Origin: Planctomycetota bacterium
GTDB taxonomy: Bacteria; Planctomycetota; Planctomycetia; Pirellulales; Lacipirellulaceae
Direction: 5' to 3'
Length of the DNA stretch: 10,949 nt
Assembly: GCA_013151315.1 (NCBI GenBank)
Contig: JAADIN010000163.1
Span: 1-10,949 of the forward strand
How positions within the stretch are numbered: position 1 is the first letter of the stretch; the number at the start of each line of letters is the position of its first letter. Shown in pieces: positions 5,887 through 10,949 of this stretch. The position numbers and the translations under genes are program-made. The notes under the pieces are model-generated. The model had not been told where the DNA came from, searched no databases, and was given only the letters and a program-made list of their open reading frames with translations.

Positions 5887-6978
5887 ATGAGCCGATTTGC
5901 CCAACGTCGTGACAAAATTCGCCGTAACCTTTCCAAGCGGAACGTCGACGCGCTGCTGGTGACCGATTTCACCAACGTCGCTTATCTCACCGGTTTTACG
6001 GGCGACGATAGCTATCTGTTGGTCACCAAAGATCGCGACTACGTCGTTAGCGACCAACGGTACACCACACAGCTCGGCGAGGAATGCTCCGATTTGGAGC
6101 TCTCGATTCGTGGCCCCGGCAAGAAGATGTTGCCGTTTGTGTCTCGATTGCTGACCAAACTCAAGATTGGCCAGCTGGCGGTTGAAGCCCAGTCGATGAC
6201 GATCGCCTTTCATGCCGCCCTGGCCGAGGCCGCAAAAAACTGCGAACTGGTCCCCGTGTCAGGTTGGGTCGAAAAGCTGCGGATGATTAAGGATAAGGAC
6301 GAAATCGCTCGCACGCGGGTTGCCTGCGATCAGGCGCGGCGTGCCTTCGAGGTGGTTCGAGCGACGTTGACTCCCGAGATGACCGAGCTACAGGTGGCGG
6401 CCGACTTGGAGTATCAGGCGCGTCGTTTTGGGGGGATAGGCATGAGCTTTCCGCCAATCGTAGCCGTCGGGGCTCGGTCGGCACTGCCCCATGCGAGCCC
6501 GACGACACAGAAAATTGGGGCTGACGATTTCACCTTGATCGATTGGGGGGTGAACGAAGGGCTGTATGTGAGCGACTTGACTCGGATTTTGGTGACCGGT
6601 AAAATCTCCCCTAAACTACGTAAAGTTTACGGAGTCGTGTTGAAGGCCCAGTTGGCCGCGATCAAGGCAATACGGCCCGGCGTGACCTGCGAGGCAGTCG
6701 ACCATGTGGCTCGGTCGATCATAAGCAAGGCCGGTTATGGCAAGCGATTTGGGCACGGACTGGGGCACGGCACCGGGCTGGATATCCACGAAGGGCCTCG
6801 GCTTAGCCAGGGCCAGTCGACCGTGCTTGCTGCGGGAATGATCGTGACCGTCGAGCCTGGGATTTATCTTCCAGGTTGGGGCGGGGTGCGGATCGAAGAC
6901 GATATATTGGTCACACGCACCGGACATGAAGTACTGACTTCGGTGCCTAAAGAGCTCGAAGCGTGCCTCGTCGGTTGA
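5887..6978 (+). CDS. M24 family Xaa-Pro aminopeptidase/dipeptidase
   Basis: From ATG 5887 the protein has 363 residues, the length of the short bacterial M24B peptidases. I chose this Met because MSRFAQRRDKIR begins the family's N-terminal domain; the frame open further upstream to 5821 crosses an inverted repeat and looks non-coding. The N-terminal creatinase-like domain covers about 1-130 and the pita-bread catalytic domain 135-355. All five metal ligands are present: Asp219 and Asp230 (LIDWG, VSDLTR), His294 (GLGHGTG), Glu323 (VEPG) and Glu337 (RIEDD). His201 (LPHASP) and His301 (DIHEGP) match catalytic histidines. It should remove N-terminal residues before proline or split Xaa-Pro dipeptides in the cytoplasm; sequence alone does not separate these. 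It is followed after 84 bases by accB. No Shine-Dalgarno sequence precedes the start. Confidence 0.9.
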   Translation: MSRFAQRRDKIRRNLSKRNVDALLVTDFTNVAYLTGFTGDDSYLLVTKDRDYVVSDQRYTTQLGEECSDLELSIRGPGKKMLPFVSRLLTKLKIGQLAVEAQSMTIAFHAALAEAAKNCELVPVSGWVEKLRMIKDKDEIARTRVACDQARRAFEVVRATLTPEMTELQVAADLEYQARRFGGIGMSFPPIVAVGARSALPHASPTTQKIGADDFTLIDWGVNEGLYVSDLTRILVTGKISPKLRKVYGVVLKAQLAAIKAIRPGVTCEAVDHVARSIISKAGYGKRFGHGLGHGTGLDIHEGPRLSQGQSTVLAAGMIVTVEPGIYLPGWGGVRIEDDILVTRTGHEVLTSVPKELEACLVG

Positions 6979-6989
6979 GCGTCGGTTTG

Positions 6990-7015
6990 AAAAAATACTA
7001 GGAAAAAATGCTAGG
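6990..7015 (+). repeat. 13-bp tandem duplication between the peptidase gene and accB
   Basis: AAAAAATACTAGG is followed directly by AAAAAATGCTAGG, one mismatch. TTGAAA (6987-6992) lies at the front, but the matching -10 position is poor, so a promoter for accB here is only a weak possibility. Confidence 0.55.
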
Positions 7016-7050
7016 TACGAGGGCCGTGGATTGCGTCCCTACGTTAATGC

Positions 7051-7055
7051 GGGAG
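7051..7055 (+). promoter_or_regulatory. Ribosome binding site of accB
   Basis: GGGAG lies 7 bases before ATG 7063. This favours the ATG over the overlapping in-frame GTG at 7060. Confidence 0.55.
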
Positions 7056-7062
7056 ATACGTG

Positions 7063-7551
7063 ATGAGTAGTAATGGTGGATCAGGCCCGGGCGATGTTTT
7101 CGACGTACGGAAAGTACGTCGCCTTGTCGAGTTGATGAACGAACACGATCTGGGCGAAATCGACCTTCGCCAGGGCGATCAGCGCATTCGCCTGCGTCGG
7201 GGCCAAGAGCCGGTGGTTGCGATGGTCGCTCCGCCCGCGGTCGCCCAGGCACCTGCAGCGCCTGCCCCGTCAGGCGACTCTTCCGCCACGCCAGCGGAAG
7301 ATCCCAACGCAATCTACATCACCAGCCCGATGGTCGGGACCTTTTATAGTGCCTCGACTCCTGAGGATCCGCCGTTAGTGAAGGTGGGCGATCAGGTGGG
7401 TTCCGATACGGTGGTCTGCATCCTCGAAGCGATGAAGGTTTTCAACGAAATCCCCGCCGAGTGTTCGGGCAGCATCGTCGCGATATTGGTCGAAAATGGC
7501 GACGCGATCGAATACGGCCAGAAGCTGTTTCGACTCGAGCCCGCTAGTTAA
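7063..7551 (+). CDS. accB: Acetyl-CoA carboxylase biotin carboxyl carrier protein
   Basis: The protein has 162 residues, close to the E. coli length of 156. It carries the biotin that AccC carboxylates and that the carboxyltransferase uses to make malonyl-CoA for fatty acid synthesis. Layout: an N-terminal helical segment (DVRKVRRLVELMNEHDLGEI, 14-33), an Ala/Pro-rich flexible linker (about 51-80), then the biotinyl domain (84-160). Biotin attaches at Lys125 in EAMKVFNEI; the usual EAMKMMNEI is varied at the two positions after Lys. SPMVGTFYSASTPEDPP is the protruding-thumb region typical of AccB as opposed to other biotinyl carriers. It is followed by accC after a 138-base spacer containing a large inverted repeat, unusual for a pair generally closely linked. 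Confidence 0.95.
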   Translation: MSSNGGSGPGDVFDVRKVRRLVELMNEHDLGEIDLRQGDQRIRLRRGQEPVVAMVAPPAVAQAPAAPAPSGDSSATPAEDPNAIYITSPMVGTFYSASTPEDPPLVKVGDQVGSDTVVCILEAMKVFNEIPAECSGSIVAILVENGDAIEYGQKLFRLEPAS

Positions 7552-7560
7552 GGAATGTGG

Positions 7561-7638
7561 GATGTTTGATGTTTGATTGTTGATGTTTCAAAGATGGCTG
7601 TTGCCGATTCTGACATCAACAATCAAACATCAAACATC
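7561..7638. repeat. 26-bp perfect inverted repeat built of heptads, in the accB-accC spacer
   Basis: 7561-7586 is the exact reverse complement of 7613-7638, with a 26-base centre. Each arm consists of heptads related to TGATGTT / AACATCA, and the right-hand heptads continue to about 7646. In an accBC transcript it would form a long hairpin with mostly A-U pairs. Confidence 0.9.
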
Positions 7639-7646
7639 AAACATTT

Positions 7647-7678
7647 GTCATCCCGTCATCCCGTCATCCCGTCATTCG
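7647..7678 (+). repeat. Octamer tandem repeat upstream of accC
   Basis: Three perfect copies of GTCATCCC (7647-7670) are followed by a degenerate copy GTCATTCG (7671-7678), ending 11 bases before the accC start. It occupies the region where a ribosome binding site would be expected, and none is visible. Confidence 0.85.
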
Positions 7679-7689
7679 TCGTTTCCCCC

Positions 7690-9036
7690 ATGTATCAAAG
7701 AATTCTTGTCGCCAATCGGGGTGAAATTGCCTTGCGGATCTTCCGCGCTTGTCGCGAGCTGGGCATCGAGACCGTTGCGATCTACAGCGAAGCCGATCGG
7801 GGCTCGCACTACCTCGAACTTGCCGACGAGGCGTTTTGCGTGGGCCCCGCCAGGCCGGCCGACAGCTACCTGCGAATCGCCAACGTCATTAGCGCCGCCG
7901 AAGTGGGCAACGTGCAAGCGATCCACCCAGGCTACGGTTTTTTGGCAGAAAATGCGCACTTCAACGAAGTCTGTCGAAGTTGCAAGATCGACTTCATCGG
8001 CCCGAGTCCCGAAGCGATGGCCAAGTTGGGTGACAAGAACGTGGCTCGCGAAATGGCGAAAAAAGCCAAGGTGCCGATCGTGCCGGGCAGCGATGGTCTG
8101 ATCGAAAGTGCGGACGAGGCGTTGCGTTTTGCCCATGAGGTCGGTTTTCCCGTGCTCATCAAAGCGGTCGCCGGCGGCGGAGGCAAGGGAATGCGTGTCG
8201 CGGCGAACGATCTGGCCCTCAAGACGGCCCTTCAGCAAGCGCAAACCGAGGCCGAGGCCGCGTTTGGCAATGGCGACGTTTATCTCGAAAAATACATCGA
8301 GCAGCCTCGCCATGTCGAAGTCCAAGTGCTGGCCGACCATCATGGAAACGTGATTCACCTTTGGGAACGCGATTGCAGCGTCCAGCGTCGGCATCAAAAA
8401 CTCATCGAAGAGAGCCCCAGCACGTCGATCAATCAAAAAACTCGCGATGCGATGTGTGAGGCCGCCAAACGAATGATCCAGCAGGCGGATTACACCAACG
8501 CCGCGACCGTGGAGTTTATCGTCGACAAGGAGGGGAAATTTTATTTTATCGAGGTCAATGCTCGCATTCAGGTCGAACATCCGGTCACCGAGTTGGTAAC
8601 CGGCATCGACTTGATCAAGCAGCAGATTCTCATCGCGAGTGGCGAAAAGCTAAGCATCCGCCAGAAGGACGTTAAACGCCAGGGCTGCGCGATTGAATGT
8701 CGTATCAATGCCGAGAATCCGAAGAAGAATTTCCAGCCTTCGCCTGGTAAGATTGATCGCCTCATTGTGCCAGGCGGCTATGGAGTCCGGTTTGATTCTC
8801 ATGCCCATAGCGGGTACGAAGTTCCGCCGTACTACGATTCGATGATTGGCAAGTTGATCGTCCATCAGCCGACGCGGGCCGAGGCGATTCGCACGATGCA
8901 ACGGGCGTTGGCCGAGCTTCGCGTGGATGGCATTCACACCACGATTTCTTTGCATCAAGAAATTCTCAACCACAGCGCATTCGTCGAAGGGAACATCGAC
9001 ACGACGTTTGTCGAGCGGACCCTTTCGATCGGTTGA
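7690..9036 (+). CDS. accC: Acetyl-CoA carboxylase biotin carboxylase subunit
   Basis: From ATG 7690 the protein has 448 residues, against 449 in E. coli, and begins with the family-typical MYQRILVANRGEIALR. The frame is open further upstream to 7573, but that part is heptad and octamer repeats. AccC carboxylates the biotin on AccB with ATP and bicarbonate. Layout: biotin-carboxylase N-terminal domain (1-113), ATP-grasp domain (114-320) and C-terminal domain (330-445). Visible active-site elements are Lys116, Lys158, the glycine-rich loop GGGGKG (162-167), RRHQKLIEE around Lys237, FIEVNARIQVEH with Glu288, Asn290, Arg292 and Glu296, and Arg338 (IECRIN). All key residues are intact. No ribosome binding site is evident before the ATG. 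The partner carboxyltransferase genes accA and accD are not in the window. Confidence 0.96.
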   Translation: MYQRILVANRGEIALRIFRACRELGIETVAIYSEADRGSHYLELADEAFCVGPARPADSYLRIANVISAAEVGNVQAIHPGYGFLAENAHFNEVCRSCKIDFIGPSPEAMAKLGDKNVAREMAKKAKVPIVPGSDGLIESADEALRFAHEVGFPVLIKAVAGGGGKGMRVAANDLALKTALQQAQTEAEAAFGNGDVYLEKYIEQPRHVEVQVLADHHGNVIHLWERDCSVQRRHQKLIEESPSTSINQKTRDAMCEAAKRMIQQADYTNAATVEFIVDKEGKFYFIEVNARIQVEHPVTELVTGIDLIKQQILIASGEKLSIRQKDVKRQGCAIECRINAENPKKNFQPSPGKIDRLIVPGGYGVRFDSHAHSGYEVPPYYDSMIGKLIVHQPTRAEAIRTMQRALAELRVDGIHTTISLHQEILNHSAFVEGNIDTTFVERTLSIG

Positions 9037-9059
9037 GGTAGCAGGAGGATCGTCCGTCG

Positions 9060-9093
9060 TGGCCGACGGCGCTATCGTTAGCGCCGTCGGCCA
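9060..9093 (+). terminator. Perfect 15-bp hairpin between accC and the phosphofructokinase gene
   Basis: TGGCCGACGGCGCTA (9060-9074) pairs exactly with TAGCGCCGTCGGCCA (9079-9093) around a TCGT loop. It starts 23 bases after the accC stop. It is very stable but followed by AGGAGAAA rather than a U-run, so it is either an atypical terminator or attenuator, or a dispersed palindromic repeat. Confidence 0.5.
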
Positions 9094-9133
9094 GGAGAAA
9101 CATTTCCACCATCTTTCCCACGGAATCCCCGTT

Positions 9134-10447
9134 ATGGCTGACAACACCCTTTCTCGCCCGGCAAAGATGCCGACTGATTTTCGTCGCGCCGCGATCCTCT
9201 TTGCCGGCGGGCCCGCCCCCGCCGCGAATGCCGTGATTTCGGCGGCTGCGACTTCCTTTCTGCGCAACGACATCAAGGTCGTTGGCATCAAGCATGGTTA
9301 CTCGCAACTGATTGATTTCGACCCCAAGGACCCGTTGGTCGAAGGTCGCGATTACGTGAAGATGGACCACAAGATGCTCCGCCGAACTCGCAATTCGCAG
9401 GGCATCATGATTGGAACCGCCCGAGCCAATCCGGGCAAGAACATTTCGCATCCCTCGCATTTGGCCGACGAAGAACGTTGCGAGCCGCTCAAGCGGGTTT
9501 ACGAAGCGTTGCGATCGATCGGGGTCGACTTGCTGGTTTCGATCGGCGGCGACGATACGCTCAAGACCGCGAATAAATTCAAAATGTACCAAGAGCGGCT
9601 GCCCCTCGATGCCCATCGGATACCGATTGTCCATCTTCCGAAAACGATCGACAACGATTATCGAGGGATCGACTTTACGTTTGGCTATTTTACGGCGGTC
9701 GACTTCTTGGCCAGAGAAGTACGCAACCTGCTGGCCGATGCCGAGGCAAACCGAAGCTATTTTCTTGCCGAATCGATGGGGCGTAGCGCAGGCTGGTTGG
9801 CCTATGGTGTCGCGATCGCTGGCGAAGCGAGTCTCGTCGTCAGTGTCGAAGATATTATTGGCAAGTTTCGCAAGGACGAAGAAACCGTTGATCCGAAGAC
9901 CGGTGCAAAAACGGTTCGCCCGGTGATGGACATGAACGAAGTGATTCCTCGGATTGTCGCCACGATCACGACGCGCGAACGCGAGGGGAAAGAATATGGT
10001 GTGATCGTCATCGCCGAAGGCCTCGCCGAATTCTTGCCCAGCAGCTACCTCGAGGGCGTTGACCGCGACGAGCATGGCCACATCAACATCACGGCAGTCA
10101 ATCTGCACAACGTTTTCGCAAACCTCATTGCCAAAGAGTACCACCGCCAGACGGGCCGCGAGCGAAAGATCAATGCTTTGCAGATCGGTTACGAAGCCCG
10201 ATGTGCCAAGCCGCACGCTTTCGATGTAATGCTCGGAAGCCAACTCGGCGTGGGTGCCTATCGAGCTTTAGTCGAAGAACAACTCGATGGCGTGATGGTC
10301 TCGGTCTCAGGCCAGCTCCAACTGGAGTACGTTCCCTTCGAGGATTTGGTCGATCCCGAAACGCTCGTGACGGTCGTGCGATACATCGAGCCAGATAGCG
10401 ATTTCCAGCGGCTCACACGGTTCCTGGAAACCTACGTCGACAGTTGA
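9134..10447 (+). CDS. pfp: Pyrophosphate-dependent 6-phosphofructokinase
   Basis: From ATG 9134 the protein has 437 residues; the frame upstream of it overlaps accC and the hairpin and is not coding. The enzyme interconverts fructose 6-phosphate and fructose 1,6-bisphosphate in glycolysis. Two positions point to PPi rather than ATP as phosphoryl donor: GGDD (138-141) where ATP enzymes have GGDG, and PKTIDND (169-175) where they have PGTIDND. MGRSAGW (215-221), IAEGLAE (293-299) and KPHAFDVMLGSQLG (359-372) match the fructose-phosphate site and C-terminal half of the family. The nucleotide-loop motif reads GGPAPAANA instead of GGPAPG(x)NA. The PPi reaction is reversible, so it may serve both glycolysis and gluconeogenesis. 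The ribosome site is weak. Donor use is inferred from motifs only. Confidence 0.9.
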   Translation: MADNTLSRPAKMPTDFRRAAILFAGGPAPAANAVISAAATSFLRNDIKVVGIKHGYSQLIDFDPKDPLVEGRDYVKMDHKMLRRTRNSQGIMIGTARANPGKNISHPSHLADEERCEPLKRVYEALRSIGVDLLVSIGGDDTLKTANKFKMYQERLPLDAHRIPIVHLPKTIDNDYRGIDFTFGYFTAVDFLAREVRNLLADAEANRSYFLAESMGRSAGWLAYGVAIAGEASLVVSVEDIIGKFRKDEETVDPKTGAKTVRPVMDMNEVIPRIVATITTREREGKEYGVIVIAEGLAEFLPSSYLEGVDRDEHGHINITAVNLHNVFANLIAKEYHRQTGRERKINALQIGYEARCAKPHAFDVMLGSQLGVGAYRALVEEQLDGVMVSVSGQLQLEYVPFEDLVDPETLVTVVRYIEPDSDFQRLTRFLETYVDS

Positions 10448-10483
10448 AAATTCGGTAAGACTTCAGACGAAAGTAGTAAATTA

Positions 10484-10616
10484 GCCACAGATGAACCCGG
10501 ATAAACTCAGATAAAGAAGGATTATCGGTGAATTCGTGGGTTAGAAAAAATAGACGAAAAACTCAAAGTTGACCCAAAAAAATCCGTGTTTATCTGTGTC
10601 TATCCGTGGCTTTTTT
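10484..10616. repeat. Inverted decamer-repeat element between convergent genes, possible bidirectional terminator
   Basis: The left arm (from 10484) consists of 10-base units such as CCCGGATAAA and CTCAGATAAA. The right arm (10581-10610) contains related units on the other strand (CACGGATAGA, CACAGATAAA). The arms pair imperfectly over about 28 bases around a centre of roughly 60. T-rich tracts flank the right arm: TTTTTT at 10611-10616 on plus, and a matching A-run at 10576-10582 that reads as T on minus. The element fills the 179-base gap between the convergent phosphofructokinase and hisB genes. Repeats of this CACGGATAAA type are, to my memory, widespread in planctomycete and other genomes. 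Confidence 0.65.
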
Positions 10617-10626
10617 CCTCGGTATT

Positions 10627-10949
10627 CTAACCGTCGAGCGTTCCCTTGGTGCTCGGCACCCCCGGCATGCGAGGATCGGTCTCAACGGCCATTCGTATCG
10701 CGCGGGCTGCGCCTTTGAAGACGGCCTCGGCGATGTGGTGACTGTTTCGTCCGTAGTGAAGCATCACGTGCAGATTGCACAGGGCGTTCGCCGCGGTCGA
10801 TTGCCAAAAATCTTCGAGCAACTCGCTATCGAAGTCGCCAATCTTTGCGGCCGGCACAGGTGCCTGATAAGCAAGCATATACCGTCCGCTAAAGTCGACC
10901 GCGACCGTGACGAGGCTCTCTTCCATCGGCAACGTAAAATGTCCGTAGC
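10627..10949 (-). CDS. hisB: Imidazoleglycerol-phosphate dehydratase (5' end outside window)
   Basis: The last 107 residues are visible; the frame is open to the right edge, where YGHFTLPMEESLVTVAVDFSG matches the family core, so the true start lies beyond 10949. The enzyme dehydrates imidazole glycerol phosphate to imidazole acetol phosphate, the sixth step of histidine synthesis, in the cytoplasm. GRNSHHIAEAVFKGAARAIR contains the His-His and Glu manganese ligands of the second half of the protein, and MPGVPSTKGTLDG is the typical C-terminus. The chain ends there, consistent with a monofunctional dehydratase; whether an N-terminal phosphatase is fused cannot be seen. It converges on the phosphofructokinase gene. 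Confidence 0.93.
   Translation of the reverse strand, partial: YGHFTLPMEESLVTVAVDFSGRYMLAYQAPVPAAKIGDFDSELLEDFWQSTAANALCNLHVMLHYGRNSHHIAEAVFKGAARAIRMAVETDPRMPGVPSTKGTLDG

Noticed and set aside
6987..7015. Sigma-70 promoter for accB starting with TTGAAA
   Set aside because: No acceptable -10 hexamer lies at 16-18 bases; the tandem 13-mers make chance resemblance likely.
7561..7678. CRISPR array
   Set aside because: The repeats are 7-8 bases long and directly tandem, without unique spacers of uniform length and without cas genes.
7573..7689. N-terminal extension of AccC
   Set aside because: It translates the heptad and octamer repeats; AccC homologs begin at the Met at 7690.
7672..8580. Open frame of 302 codons on the minus strand opposite accC
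   Set aside because: Antisense shadow of a complete, fully conserved accC; no own motif or start signal.
8927..9133. N-terminal extension of the phosphofructokinase
   Set aside because: It overlaps the end of accC in another frame and crosses the 15-bp hairpin; the family-like sequence begins after ATG 9134.
8966..10243. Long open frame (425 codons) on the minus strand opposite the phosphofructokinase gene
   Set aside because: It lies antisense to a clearly conserved enzyme gene and shows no recognisable domain; long antisense frames are common in GC-rich coding DNA.

Overview
The window looks like chromosomal DNA from a planctomycete, probably Pirellulales-like. This is inferred from the moderately GC-rich coding sequence, a PPi-type phosphofructokinase beside accBC, the style of the membrane operon on the left, and the short-unit repeats in the spacers. 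No rRNA, tRNA, CRISPR array, integrase or transposase was seen.

Left part (1-4217, minus strand): a tightly packed operon reading leftward off the window. It starts with a MotA/TolQ/ExbB-type channel subunit that has a long helical cytoplasmic tail. Two proteins follow, each built as N-terminal membrane helix, coiled coil, then small beta-rich module. The genes overlap by 4 and 14 bases. The middle gene (768-2709) is broken by an apparent +1 frameshift near 1823-1833 and is therefore listed as two pieces. The third gene is cut by the window edge. The set resembles TolQ-TolR, ExbB-ExbD and ZorA-ZorB stator complexes, but its cellular role is unknown. It is the part of the window most likely to hold something undescribed.

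Middle part (4218-5784): a 425-base spacer with a perfect 32-bp palindrome and further hairpins, then queD and queC on the minus strand. These encode two enzymes of the preQ0/queuosine branch.

Right part (5887-10447, plus strand): an M24 Xaa-Pro-type peptidase, accB (biotin carboxyl carrier protein), accC (biotin carboxylase) and a PPi-dependent phosphofructokinase. AccB and AccC form the biotin carboxylation half of acetyl-CoA carboxylase. A 5'-truncated hisB converges on the phosphofructokinase gene from the right edge.

The spacers are unusual. Most carry a different palindromic or short-unit repeat: heptads at the end of queC, a 26-bp perfect inverted repeat of heptads plus octamers between accB and accC, a 15-bp perfect hairpin between accC and the phosphofructokinase gene, and decamers between that gene and hisB.
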